Shown in pieces: positions 1 through 11,313 of a stretch of DNA of 64,000 bases. Below the pieces are notes generated by a model. The model ran no database searches. It saw only the letters and a program-made list of their open reading frames with translations, and was not told where the DNA came from. Where the stretch lies: assembly GCA_030533445.1 (NCBI GenBank), contig CM060076.1, forward strand, positions 11,882,501 to 11,946,500, in the 5' to 3' direction. Position 1 is the stretch's first letter. Every line of letters starts with the position of its first letter. The translations under genes and the position numbers were made by a program. This stretch comes from Cyprinodon diabolis (lineage: Eukaryota; Chordata; Actinopteri; Cyprinodontiformes; Cyprinodontidae).

Positions 1-71
1 TCATCCTCTGGGGCCGGGATGTCACCGGCTCCCAGGTAGATGTTGTGCAGGACAGCACATGCTGTTATGAC
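1..71 (-). CDS. PIF/Harbinger transposase, internal exon (partial)
   Basis: Read on the minus strand, 71 to 1 is one open frame containing CAVLHNIYLGAGDIPAPED. The CAVLHN-type motif is typical of the C-terminal part of the DDE_Tnp_4 nuclease of PIF/Harbinger transposases and of HARBI1. A pyrimidine-rich tract ending in CCTACAG lies directly upstream on the minus strand (72-85), so 71 looks like the first base of an exon after a splice acceptor. The frame runs off the left edge, so the stop is not visible. It lies between akirin2 exon 2 and the missing akirin2 exon 3, on the same strand, so the element most likely sits in akirin2 intron 2. A domesticated HARBI1-like gene cannot be excluded from 23 residues. 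Confidence 0.6.
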
Positions 72-860
72 CTGTAGGAAAAAAAAGACAAAAATATTTA
101 CTTTTATTCAGTCATCTATATTTTTTTCATTATCTTTATTACATGATTTATTAGAAATTAAATTTTACTTCATCTAGAGCCACTATTTAACGTATTTTTT
201 CGTTTTTATATTTTGATTTTTTTTATATATATATATAATTGCAAATAAAATCAGGCAGTAAGGGGATAACAATTTAGACAAAAATGGATTTATTTCTCAA
301 CAGTTTGGCTTCTCAACACAACATTAGTAATGTTAACTATTCAATTAAAATTACTAAAGTTACAAACAAATAAATTACAAACTTACAAATAAATATAACA
401 TTTGATATTTAAACCTATTCATCAATCTGCTGACAAGCGTTTGTTTAATAACTGGTATATTCTGATCATTAGCAGGCCCCTGTGGGTTAGAATAATAGCA
501 GGTAGATCTTACCTCTCAACTGCGCTCTGCCAGCCTGAGAAAAATCCGTCACCGGTTTTGCTGCCGTCAAAGCCGACTCTCCTCCTCCAATAACAAGTAA
601 ATAAAAGAAATAAAAATGTCCATATCCATTTTTTTTTTTGTTTCTTTCCGTATTTCTCGAGCTATCGGATTTTGTTTCGCGCTGTTTTGGGGGTAAACGT
701 GATGACGTCGTGTCGCAACCAGGAAGTGCTCCAAAGGCTAGACCGTCCCATTTACCAACGGCTGAGGATCCTCCGGAGCAGCCTACCAAGTCTGGGTCCT
801 CCGGAGGCTAGGTAGGCTGCGTCCTCGGAAGTACGCAGCCTGCGAATTGAGATGCAGCTA
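72..860 (-). mobile_element. Harbinger-associated flank (weak)
   Basis: No exon can be proved here. The stretch is AT-rich on the left and GC-rich at 690-850. On the minus strand an open frame covers 789 to 487 and contains a good splice donor, GAGAG followed by GTAAGATC, near 510. A short frame starting MDMDIFISFIYLLLEEE near 630 resembles the acidic start of Harbinger transposases but soon stops. The GC-rich part (about 765-825) contains inverted copies of TCCTCCGGA and resembles part of 28480-28560. I infer it is the promoter or terminal part of the same transposon. Confidence 0.3.
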
Positions 861-1236
861 ATATCTTCTGATGAACATACACAGCACTTGCCTTTTTATC
901 TATTCATTTAATTTTGATAGCAAAAAATATTGCAATGTGCAATATCGTATTGTGATCCAAGTACCCCGATGCATATCGTATCGCAACACCCATGCTGACA
1001 CTCACCTCTATAGTACATAGCTATATACTATATATTGTTTTACATTGTATATAGCTATAGATCCTGCATTTTGTATATATATCTAATATGTCGGCACCAT
1101 CAACACCAAGTCAAAAACCTTGTAAATGCAAACCTACTTGGCAATACACTTGATTCTGATAAGAAATAACTGTCTACAGCTGATTACAACTTTAAAAACA
1201 AATCATGGCTTCCTTACAACCAGCAATAGCACCTAC

Positions 1237-2126
1237 CTGGTAAAAGAGACCCAGCCAAAGGTGACCCAGCCTGAATGCTTTGCAGATCCAGAGGACAGCA
1301 CCCATCTGTCTGCTGGAAAGCGCTGTCCAGGTGTCGCCGTTTCTGCAAGCGTTTGTATTCCTGTTTTATGTTGTGCAGAATTTGTTCTAAAAGACAGATC
1401 AGTCCATATATGAAGAAGCAGTTTCGAACAAACCAGTGTAATTTGTATAAATACATTTGAAATCATCTTATTTGCACTGCACTGAACCTTTCCATATCAA
1501 TGCCTTTTACTCCATGACTTTAAAATGGTTTCCTTTTCTCCTTCACTGCCTACATTATTGATCACTGTTGTAAGCTGGTTATTCAATGCTGGAAAAACTG
1601 TATGCATCGAAATTTCATCATGTAAACACAGTGTATGCAAGATGACAAAGTTTGTCAAAGCAAGTCAGATGATCCCTCATCTGGCCAGGTAATTTCACAA
1701 ATTAGCTCAGATTAGCATGTTCTGGGGTTAGTACAGGAGTAATCTGTTTTATGCCGACATAATAAACGTGACCATTCCACGCAAATAAAGACTGGAAAAC
1801 ACTTTTAAAATAGATAATGATTACAATATTCATTTTTGAGAAGTACACGCCATGCGCACTTTACTGTCAATGCGGAAATTTTAGACCTGTATACAAGAAT
1901 GAACTCTGAACATCCTTAAAACAATTTGGAGTTACATAGATCTAGTTTTGTTACCTGTGGTGAGTCTAGATGATACCTCTCCGAAAGGCGATGGTTCCAA
2001 ACGCAGATATTTCTGCGGAGAAGAGACCGGTGACATGACCGGTGCACACCGTCTTCTTTTGGGGGAAGCCTGGCTCATTAGGGGGTCAAAATCCAGAGTG
2101 CGTTTCAAAGTAGCCCCACAAGCCAT
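1237..2126 (-). CDS. akirin2: Akirin-2, coding exons 1 and 2 (3' part off window)
   Basis: Exon 1 is 2126 to 1955 and exon 2 is 1386 to 1237 on the minus strand. The start ATG (2126-2124) has A at -3 and G at +4 and opens with [16 protein letters not shown], the diagnostic Akirin N terminus. It is followed by the nuclear localisation signal SPKRRRC (residues 21-27) and [20 protein letters not shown]. Exon 1 ends CCACAG/GTAA after 57 codons plus 1 base. Exon 2 starts after TTTTAG and reads [20 protein letters not shown], ending at CCAG/GTAGGT, also in phase 1. The Leu-Asp-Phe-Asp start and EPSPFG motif fit AKIRIN2 rather than AKIRIN1. The Ala/Ser-rich insert of the mammalian protein is absent. 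Akirin2 is a nuclear adaptor linking transcription factors to chromatin remodelling and promoting proteasome nuclear import. The conserved C-terminal exons, ending SYVS in the family, are not in the window. Confidence 0.95.
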
Positions 2127-2600
2127 TATTACCCAAATATATATATAAGCTTGGCGAAAAAGGAAGCCTCTATACAATTGTTTCTTCAGGAACTAGCTTT
2201 TTTTGGGCCCCGCTGCTAATGCTAATCCCAAAAAAAAGAATAGCGGCGATCGAGACGCCACGCACTTTTTTTACGTTGTCGATGTCCTCCAATGCGAAAT
2301 TCTAATAAAATATAAATAACAGATAACATAAGCAGATACTCTCGATAAAATAACTTTGGAAAAGCAAAGTAAAAATATGGATGATGACAGATTTTAAGAC
2401 TAACGCAGCACAACGCCAACGGTCCAAACAAGCTTCCCTGTTATTATTCTCTATCAGGTAGTTATACGCAAGCGCAAGAAACTAGCTTAATGCTGGGATT
2501 TGTAGTTTTTAACTGACCTTCTCTCAAGTCAATCAATTGTTTGGGGACTACATTTCCCTAAACTCCAAGAATCCGTCCTTTTTTCAAATTTGTTTTGTTT
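2127..2600 (-). promoter_or_regulatory. akirin2 upstream region with two ZNF143/Staf-like motifs
   Basis: This is the 5' flank of akirin2. On the minus strand 2507-2491 reads ACTACAAATCCCAGCA, close to the Staf/ZNF143 (SBS) consensus ACTACAATTCCCAGCATG. A second, oppositely oriented match, ACTACATTTCCC, lies at 2547-2558 on the plus strand. Such sites are typical of CpG-type housekeeping promoters, which fits akirin2. The transcription start itself cannot be placed. A TATATAT run lies at 2140-2147 only about 15-20 bp upstream of the ATG, too close to be a useful TATA box. Confidence 0.45.
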
Positions 2601-5600
2601 CTTAAGATATCCACAAATCAGCAAAAAGGTTTCAGTTTTAGCTTACGTTTTTGAAAATTAGGATTATACAGTTTTGTAATAAATCGTTTACTTTTTAATG
2701 TATTATATAGAATAAGATTATTTTGTTATTAAGCAAATTTAAATGTACTTGCTCAAAAAGTAAAAAGGGAATGGGACTAGATGGAATGAAATACTATTCT
2801 ATGGAGCAAAAATAATGTTTTAATAAAGTAGCCTGTCTACTATAAGCTCACAATGGTTAATTTAAAACAATACTATTTTGATCAGTCATTTTAACTATCT
2901 TTATATGGAGTCATTGTCTACTTATATCTGCGAGCCTGACCATTCAGAGCTCAATTGGACATACAGTAAACAGAACATATTATCACTGAAAGTAACCAAT
3001 CCTACTTTGCACCATGGTAACATAAATTCATTATCTGCTGTAAGTTTTGTTTTCAAGCTTTTTATATTATAGATAACTCTTTTCTGGCCAAAACAGTTAT
3101 TTTGTAATTATATTTTTTGAGTTAAAGTAGTTCCTTGGGAACAGATAAAAATGAAACAAACTCTTTCCTTATAGACAACCATAAGAAACAAAGTGCAAAA
3201 CAGTGAAGAAAAAAATCACAACAACGACTAAGACAATACGATTGTAATTTACACATTTGAAAAAGAAGTGGGAAGAGGTATAACTCATTAAATCCAATTC
3301 CTTGTCCGAAACCTAATAGAGACCGTTCCACAGTGCCCTATTTTATATTATACAATAAGGATTTCCATTATAGTTAAACTATATCCAATTGCTCACTTAG
3401 CTTTTCTATAAATATAACAAAAGTACAAAATAAAGCTCTCCTGATGCATGAATATAAACATAATGAATATTATCATAGATACCACAACACGTTCTAATGC
3501 ATAAACATACATTTATACACAGATATATTAATACTATACAGAAGCACATATACCAACCTATACATGCACACAAAAACACACATAAAATACATATTTGTTA
3601 ATGTTATACAATACTTCATGATACAGAGCAATACAAGGGAAACTATTCTAGTAATTATAATAAATAATATGTCACAAACAAAAGTTAAAAGTAGAAAAAG
3701 CAGAATTTCAAAGCCCTAAAACTGGATAATACTGTTCTAGACAAACAGCAAGTAATTCTATAATATATTATATTTCATATTTATTTATGAATGATTAATT
3801 TTGTGTACTCAGTTAAAATGATGAGTTATAGCCAGTTATTACTCAAAGGTAATTCGAAGTAGCAAGAATCTACTGTCTATTTGTGACAAAAATTAAAAGC
3901 AGAAACTAAGAAAAAATATCTGAAGAGACTGACTGGTTACTTTTTTTATTTAGATGTGATATTGAAGTTTAATTGAAGCAAGACATTTTTTTTCTAGTTT
4001 AAATATTTAATTACACTAAAAGATAATTTCCTTTTCTTGTCAGCATGGTCCAAGAAAATAAAAGTAAACGGCAGATGATGCAGGGAAGATTCCACAACTT
4101 TTTAGACGCTCTTCATTGCAGACAATATAAATTCCTCCACAAGGGGGCAGTAAAACATCATGACTAGACGCAGGCCTTGGGTTCTTCTGTCAGCATATGT
4201 TGGGCCTACAGTAGATGTCCTCACTCGGTCTTCATTCATTTTTCTGCTATAAAATAACCAAATTAAACAACTACAAGCAACATGACACCAGCTGCGACTT
4301 TATTCAAAGGTTTTAACACAGTAATATCAGAAACACTTGATCGACTGGGATTTTGAAGTCATAAACTCCTCATTTTGCCACCGATATACAGAAGCCACTT
4401 GACAAGTTGACATTTTGTTCTTTAATACTTAAAATTACGAGAGCCAGCAGAAGCATACTGATAAACATCTGTTTGGAAAACTTCACAACAAGATAAATGT
4501 TTACAGAACAATTGTGCTGTGATATTTCTAGATTAAAAGTTCTACATCATCTATCAGAAAAAAAAGTCCCACCGCTGCTATGATGTCTTATTTAAGGTCA
4601 GTTTTGATCTCCACATAATTCTTACACACAAAATTCAGTTTGAATCACATGCTACTGACCTATGTTTCTTTGTTTTAAGAAATAAAAATGAACAGCAGGT
4701 ATTTTTCATGTCACTTAAATTTACGCCAAAACCACATCACCAGTCCTGTGCATTGGTTCCTTTTGTTTTTTGCAACAGTAGCACTAAGAATATTTCACTG
4801 CAATGACCAAAAGGCTTTGGGGTTGGAAAATGATCACTAAGTCACAAGTTACCACACATACATACAAGGCAGAATCTGATCAAATTAAGCAATCGACAAA
4901 AGCAGCTATTGTCCGGAGACCCTTTAAGTTTCGAACAGTAGTGACCAGCACACTGTTTTTGTTATTTTTATTTTTCAAGCTTTAAACAAAAAAAAGCTTA
5001 CTGTATGAGTTCACTTGGCTGTATAGCTGAATTGGAACTCTTCATTTGCAATTAAACACTGTACAGTTGTTAGGTACATTACTGAATAAAGACATTTTTA
5101 CCTACAAGAGCTGGCAGCTAGTAAAAAAAATCACTACCACGGAAAATAAATTTTTTCTTAGTAGATTTTTCAAGATTTACTTACTCTTCCTGACCTGTAG
5201 TTTAAAAAAAAACATCCCTCCGCATTTACTGAATGATGTAAGAAAATCAAAAAAATCTGGAACAAGACAGTCTGTAATAACTACATTATTTCTTCATTCA
5301 GCTTTAAAAAATGCCTCTATGCAAAGGGAAACCTATAGGAAGTCAAGGCGCGGTGAATTGTTATATGTATGAGTTCATAGACATATCAACTTGTACATGA
5401 CACTGTAAAACATCCTTACTTAGAAATTTCAGTAGCCCCTTATCCCATAAATGAAGATAGAGTTTGTCGAAACCTGAATTCACAGTACAAAAATATAATA
5501 TGCATTTGCTGACTAGATATCATGGAGTCTATATGGTAAACAGCAGACTTATGACAGTCTTTCTGAGTCTTTTCCAAATCACGAGGCCCCTCTATGATCT

Positions 5601-5798
5601 TACAAAACCATTTGGCACTTTGGCACACTGTGTACTCACACAACAACATGACGTTATGAAGCCACTAAAGCATGTGTGAGGATGAGTGTCAACAACTTTC
5701 AGGAGAGGACGTTTCTGAAATATCCAACCTTTGCTTTTTATGTGAAATGGGTATGTTTAAAGATGATGACATTTACACACAAACTCCCCAATGGCAAA
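2601..5798. other. akirin2-cnr1 spacer and probable cnr1 3' UTR
   Basis: No convincing coding exon was found on either strand. The cnr1 stop codon is at 5801-5799, so the right part (perhaps 4-5.8 kb) should be its 3' UTR, which is long in vertebrate CB1 genes. Several TTTATT hexamers (AATAAA on the minus strand) occur, for example near 3780, 3945, 4290 and 4966, but the sequence alone does not show which one is used. All open frames here are short, AT-rich and without recognisable domains. Confidence 0.4.
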
Positions 5799-7208
5799 TT
5801 AGACAGCTTCTGCAGAGGTTTCAGTCGACACTGACATTGTCACTTTGGCTATTTTCACAGTGGTCTTCACGCAACTTTCCGCAGCCCTGTTGGCAGAAAT
5901 GTTGGTATGCCTGTTCTGGCAGTCCGACTCGAGGCTGTTTTCCAATTGCTGGGCACTACTCCGGCAGATGCTGCAGCAGGTGAGGAAGGCACAGCGCAGG
6001 TCCTTGCTCCTCAAGGCGTAGATGATTGGATTGACGGTAGAGTTGAGAAGACAGAGCATGCTGCAGAATGCAAACACAGTCTTTATGTCATCGTCCATCT
6101 TCCAGAAGAGGTCGTATACCATTATGGCAAGCAATGGACCCCAGCAGATTACCAACACTACCAAAATGAGCACTAGGGTCTTGGCTAAACGGATGTCCAT
6201 GCGTGCCTGTTCAGGGCGTGTGGTTTGCACTTTAGTCCCATCTGCTGAGTAGACAACAAGACTCTTCTGGGAGGCACGGCTCAGCATACGGACGGCATGG
6301 TGGTGTGCCTTCCAAAGGATGTATATGTAGGCATAGATGATGAAAATAACCAAGACACTGGTCAGGAAGATCCAAAACATCAGATAGTTCTCATCAATCA
6401 GGGGGAATATGTCTGAGCAGACGGAGTTGAGACGTTTACAGTTCCAGCCAAGCAGAGGTAGCACTGCAATGATGATCGAAAGTGTCCACATCACACTAAA
6501 GGCTACGACAGCCTTGTTCCGTGTCACAATGCGCCTGTAGGCTAAGGGCCGGTGTATAGATATATAGCGATCAATAGCAGTGAGGAAGAGGCTCCCAACT
6601 GATGCTGTGAACGATGCAGTGACTCCACCCAGCTTGAAGAGAAATACATTTGGGCTGTCTTTCCTGTGGAAAACGTGAAAGTCCAAAAAGCTGTAGACGA
6701 AGATGACACTGCCCAGGAGGTCAGCTACTGCAAGGCTGCCAATGAAGTGGTAGGATGGACGGCAGCGGAGGGTGCGGGACTGCAGTATGACACAGAGCAC
6801 CACCAGATTCTCTAGGACTGTGAAGGTACCCAGAGTCAGAGACATCACAGCCACAGCCAACTGCTGGCTGGGGGTTAGGATCATGAAACACTCCATGTCC
6901 ATAAAGTTCTCACCGCATTGTATATTATTGGTCTCATCTCTAAATGTGGTCCTGTTGCCAAACAAGTCTGTGGCATTGGTAGGGAAGAATGGTATGCCCT
7001 TGAGGATAAGCTCTTCATCTGCAGGTATCTTGTCTGGAAACGAGTTGCTGCGGAAAGCAGAAAGGGGCTTCTGCATGGATAAGCTGCCCTTTAAGTTCAA
7101 ATCATTGATGGGGTCGTCGTAGTTGGCATCGTTGGAGCCAAGATACTGCAACCCAGATGTAATAGTCCGGAAGGTGGTGTCTGCCACCCCATCAAGCACA
7201 GATTTCAT
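5799..7208 (-). CDS. cnr1: Cannabinoid receptor 1 (CB1), rhodopsin-class GPCR
   Basis: A single coding exon encodes 469 residues (human CB1 has 472). I chose ATG 7208-7206 because [20 protein letters not shown] is the conserved CB1 N terminus; an in-frame ATG at 7295 lies in the intron. Residues 1-112 form the long extracellular tail with N-glycosylation sites N78 (NAT) and N85 (NRT), then the conserved [11 protein letters not shown] block. Seven membrane segments follow from about 114. Key residues are the sodium-site Asp D163 in [13 protein letters not shown] at 213-215, paired ECL2 cysteines C257 and C264, CWGP at 355-358, NPIIY at 393-397, helix-8 cysteines including C415 (palmitoylation position), and the conserved tail ending [13 protein letters not shown]. 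The receptor binds anandamide and 2-AG and signals through Gi/o, mainly presynaptically in neurons. It lies next to akirin2 on the same strand, as in mammals. No break or missing key residue is seen. Confidence 0.98.
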   Translation of the reverse strand: MKSVLDGVADTTFRTITSGLQYLGSNDANYDDPINDLNLKGSLSMQKPLSAFRSNSFPDKIPADEELILKGIPFFPTNATDLFGNRTTFRDETNNIQCGENFMDMECFMILTPSQQLAVAVMSLTLGTFTVLENLVVLCVILQSRTLRCRPSYHFIGSLAVADLLGSVIFVYSFLDFHVFHRKDSPNVFLFKLGGVTASFTASVGSLFLTAIDRYISIHRPLAYRRIVTRNKAVVAFSVMWTLSIIIAVLPLLGWNCKRLNSVCSDIFPLIDENYLMFWIFLTSVLVIFIIYAYIYILWKAHHHAVRMLSRASQKSLVVYSADGTKVQTTRPEQARMDIRLAKTLVLILVVLVICWGPLLAIMVYDLFWKMDDDIKTVFAFCSMLCLLNSTVNPIIYALRSKDLRCAFLTCCSICRSSAQQLENSLESDCQNRHTNISANRAAESCVKTTVKIAKVTMSVSTETSAEAV

Positions 7209-7252
7209 GGCTGTGTCTGAGGATAATACTGGAGTCTGAGATGACGGAAAAC
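7209..7252 (-). other. cnr1: cnr1 coding exon, 5' UTR part, with splice acceptor
   Basis: On the minus strand a T10 tract and ATCTGTAG precede base 7252, a good 3' splice site. The 44 bases from 7252 to 7209 would be 5' UTR in front of the CB1 start codon. The open frame continues upstream through the acceptor to an in-frame ATG at 7295, so an intron-retaining transcript would add 29 residues. Confidence 0.7.
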
Positions 7253-7933
7253 CTACAGATTGATTAAAAAAAAAACATGTCAGATATCTTAACATCTCAA
7301 CAGCCCTGAAAAATTTTTTTTTCTCATATCTTTCTTTAGTGTTTTTGCAGACGGGTGACCTTTGTCTCGGATTCAGAAAAATTCCATGAACAAGAAATAA
7401 CCTTTACATAATTAAATCAGTTCACTGCAAATGTTTAACATAGGATTCAAATAGCTTATCAATAATTCAAATCTAATTTTTCAACAAATTGGATTTAGTT
7501 TTTTGATCAGGCAAAAACCACATTTCTTGTATATGTCTATTCAAATACTAAATTAGGCACCCAGTGCTCATAAACACAACAATAAACGCCCTTTAGAACC
7601 AAACATGCTGAGGAAAAGCAACCTTATTTAACATGTGGTTTCTCAAGCTAGAATAATCTAGGTATTTAAATGTCCAGATGATTTTGAAAAACAGGTTGCC
7701 GTTTTGAGATTTAACATTATTGTTTTACGTTTGACTTTTAACGACACCTGTTACAATTTTGGTGCAATAATAGTTATGTCTTTTATAAATGGGAGAAGAA
7801 GAAAAAAATATGTAAAAAAAAAAAAGGATAATACACCGAAACGTTTAAACATAATATTTATACGCAAAAAAGCAATTGAACCATCACTGCTAGTTTAATT
7901 CAAAGTCTTAAATAAATGAAGCGTGTTTCTTAC
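7253..7933 (-). other. cnr1: cnr1 5' UTR intron (681 bp)
   Basis: On the minus strand the donor ATGTAAG/GTAAGAAA at 7934/7933 matches the U1 consensus closely, and the acceptor is at 7254-7253. CB1 genes commonly carry an intron in the 5' UTR just before the single coding exon, so donor and acceptor pair naturally. The intron is AT-rich and has no recognisable repeat. Confidence 0.65.
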
Positions 7934-8300
7934 CTTACATAATTCCTTTAAGTGGGCAGAATCGTTTTTTATCACCGTGCGTAAATCCAAGCCAGAAGCG
8001 CATCACTGAACCACCAAAAAATCTTACATGAAGAAAAAAGGCTGCAAACGCTTACGCCTTAAATAAAATATACATATTTAATCAGTTTCTCCCTATATGT
8101 TCAAATCTTGAAGCAGAACTTTCTGTGGAATTCTAAGTTTCGGCTTTTGGAGTGCGCTCTTTCCCTCTGGAAACAGGTTGGAGTTGTTGGTGTTGCAGCT
8201 GCCTCCAGCGTCTCTCCAGCCTTTTTCTTTGTGTCTTCACTCTTATGAGGCGTAGCATCTCCGAGCCTTGTCACGTGTTTTCATATTCAGAGCTTTGTGT
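7934..8300 (-). promoter_or_regulatory. cnr1: cnr1 non-coding exon 1 and proximal promoter
   Basis: Exon 1 ends at 7934 and its 5' limit cannot be fixed. The stretch at 8130-8280 is richer in GC than its surroundings and reads like a vertebrate 5' UTR and promoter. A palindromic E-box, CACGTG, lies at 8272-8277. No clear TATA box is seen at a suitable distance. Confidence 0.45.
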
Positions 8301-9500
8301 GCCCAGCCCATGAAGCTATCAATCGCTCCATGGCGCATAGGAGGAACCCACACGACATTGAAACGAGTAGGGAAAGTAATTTATTTAAAATCCCATTACT
8401 CAGCAACAGAAAAAAAAAATGGAATAAACAAAATCAGCACCGCGCGCAAAATGTATTTATTTAAACCATTTAGCTGCTGTTTTCATATGACCTGTCACAG
8501 ATAAAGTTTAGCAGATTTTACAATGCAAGAAAAGAAAAGGTTTCCAGCGTTATTTGCTTATGCAAGTTTTGGTCAAAACGACCAACTACAGTAAACAGAA
8601 AGCTGAAATAATTACTTGGTATTGACTGAAGGGTGTCAACATCAGATAGTGAGCCCTTCCTTTATCTAGACACCCAGTTAGCCAGGTTATGTTAATCATA
8701 CAGGAGCTCTAAGGCACATCTATGCCCCTGCAGATGTTTCACCTCCTGCTCCACCTGTACTTATAAGGGGATGAGTTTCAGGCTGACAGGTTCTGGTGGA
8801 TCATTACTGAAAAGATTGAGATACATCATATCAAACTAAGTGTCCTATGTAAGGTGTATAGGTGAAGGCTTTCTATCACCTCTGGAAGGGTTTGGAGTAG
8901 AGCATCTGCTTTGTTAAGGCCAAGGATGTCCATGATTGTCCTAAGAAAAAGATAATCAAAAAGAACAAACCTCTGGGCATTTCAATTGGACATTTGTAAA
9001 GTCAGAAAGAAAATCCATACAAACCCTCAATTTTGGTGTTAGAAGTGTCTCTCATAAGACATACAGTCCAGCGCTCAGACTTTGATGAGTTTTACCAAAA
9101 GAATGAGTCAACTTTCAGTCTCCACACTCACACATCTAGCATAGAAAACAGTCCTGTGAAGCCTGTTGGATTTATTGAGTGAGGAGTGAAAGAAATCGTC
9201 TACTTTAAACCAAAAAGAAAACCATTAAACAAGAAAAGCTTTGTGGTTAACCTTACACCTTAACTGCTGACTTGGATGTTTTTTATTAGGAAGTGTCACA
9301 AGCTGCCATGCACTGAAACTAAAGACACTTTTCCTCTAAAAAATTACGTGTTTACGCATGTTTTTCAAACATGAGTCGACCCGCTAACATAACGCTGGGT
9401 AGGCGTTGAAGATGTCACCAGTGCAACATGAATCATTAAAGTAAACAACGGAGAGAAACATGTAAGGAAACCAGGGCGTTTTGCGCTTTATTGTTTCGCT
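8301..9500. other. cnr1 upstream intergenic DNA
   Basis: No gene or repeat is recognised. Only short open frames are present. Distal cnr1 regulatory sequence could lie here but cannot be told from the sequence alone. Confidence 0.3.
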
Positions 9501-9519
9501 CTTTTTCCCCCTCCAAATT

Positions 9520-9775
9520 CAGCTTCTACCTTTTTTATTTTTTTATTTTATTACACTGTCACAAGTACAGAGCAAGGAAATTAACTCTCTCCATTTAACC
9601 CATCCCCTTTGAGAGCAGTTGGCTGCCATTGTTCAGCACTCGGGAGCATTGTGGAGTTAAGGGTCTTTGCTCAGGGACCCAGAGTGGCAGTCCATGGGAG
9701 TGGGGCTTGAACTCAGAACCTCTGGATTTCAAGCGTAATGCCCTGACCACTCTCAGCTGTGCTGCGCCATGTTTA
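9520..9775. repeat. Teleost interspersed repeat fragment (SINE or tail type)
   Basis: The stretch contains TTTGCTCAGGGACCCAGAG, followed by a phrase about GGGGCTTGAACTCAGAACC. This arrangement (a low-GC poly-T edge, a GCTCAGGGAC-type core and a GAACTCAGAACC block) is common in dispersed fish repeats. I cannot assign a family or exact ends. Confidence 0.35.
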
Positions 9776-11313
9776 TCGAATGTATACAGAGTTGTTTCGG
9801 CTTCTTAGATCAGAAGCAACTGGCACAGTGTGTTGATGCCCTTACGTTGCATTCAATGGTTTCAAGTAATTTAGCAGATCAACCCAGTTTTGATGTTCCC
9901 AAGCATGCCGATTAGAGCTTAGTTGGTTTCAATGTGGGTTACTTGCTGAATCATTTGACCCGGGTAGATACGCATCACTTAGATGTTCCCACTGCCACTA
10001 AAAGCCGATTGTTCCCAGCTTTAAACAGGTTTTTTAGCCACCAGGAAAGGGGTAATAAAGGCTCTTAGGGGGGCCGTATAGTTAGATTCACGAAATCTCT
10101 TCTCACAACTGAAGGTGAAGAGGAAAGGTTAAAGTTAATATATTTCTGAGCACAATGAAAAACAAATTGCAGCTTGTCAGAAGTTGTTCGGAGGCGGTAA
10201 ATTGTACTCTCTGCAGAGTTGAAATGATTCATGCTTGTTGTCTTCTTTTTATACCAGTATCCCTTCTTCTCCAGAAAAAGTGGACACAGCTACTTATCAG
10301 CAACCTCAATCACATTTGCAAGGCAACATTTAAGAGTCATATCCTGTTATGAATAAGACCAATAAAGATTGGGGCCTAACAAAAACAAATCAATGTTAGT
10401 AAGCATGAATGATCTCATTTCCACATATTCAACTGTGTTCTTGTAGTGTAGACTCCATTTAACCATGTTTGCAATGTGTTGACTAAAAACAGGGGTTAAG
10501 TGACTTCAGAGATAAAACACAGCAGATGGATTAACTTGGCATTTTATAGCCATACACTGTAGTCAGAATTGAAGAGACTGTTTGAGAGCAAAATTAGGAC
10601 ATGATTCAGTTAGTCTCACAGGTGCAATTAACCAAATAGCTTAGACACATTTTCTGACAATGGTTAAGAAAAACATAATTTCTCATATACACTGAAAGAT
10701 TGCAATTTTAAGTGCTTTTTTAATAAACTAGCAGACTCGTAAAGAGAGAACATGTTTTATACTGTTTTTATCTTCGATACCAATAAAGATGATTTGAACA
10801 ATTCAAACCTGTGACTTTATTAGAATGGATATTGGCTTATTTTCCTTGACTGCTGAATTTTACACCTCCAGCAGAAGTGGCCAATGTATGGCCTTGTTCG
10901 AGGAAACATTAAAGCAGTGAGAAAAAGTGATATTCAAGCTTTCTCACCCTGCATGAAGACTTGATGTATTGACCATAAAGTGCCCTGGAGAAGATCACCC
11001 TCAGACACTCTTTTTATTCTGCAGAGTCTCTGTTTGAGGTGGTGCAGTGCTTCACAGCATCATCTTTTCACTGCTTGTAACATATGTTGACTTCTGGGTT
11101 ATGTTTACCACATTTCTGGGAGTATCTGCAGATGGGCCATTAAGTGGTTTCATGCAATTAACTTTATTGGCATAGAAGTGGAGCCTATAAAAACCGACTA
11201 ACAGTTGATGCAATGTCTATAAGAGCATTTTCTAAGTAAAGAAATCTATACAGCTATAATGTATTTTGCTGTTTAGGAATCAGTCCTCGTATAAAATGTG
11301 CTATTGCACATTG
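9776..11313. other. Intergenic DNA, nothing recognised
   Basis: AT-rich sequence with only short, featureless open frames. No conserved domain, RNA gene or terminal repeat was seen up to the solo LTR. Confidence 0.3.

Noticed and set aside
402..593. Small forward ORFs at 402-593, 2878-3072, 4803-5372 and similar
   Set aside because: They are short, AT-rich, without domain or splice support, and lie antisense to or between the recognised genes.
7206..7295. cnr1 start at the upstream ATG (7295)
   Set aside because: It lies upstream of a strong splice acceptor, and the CB1 family starts at MKS (7208).
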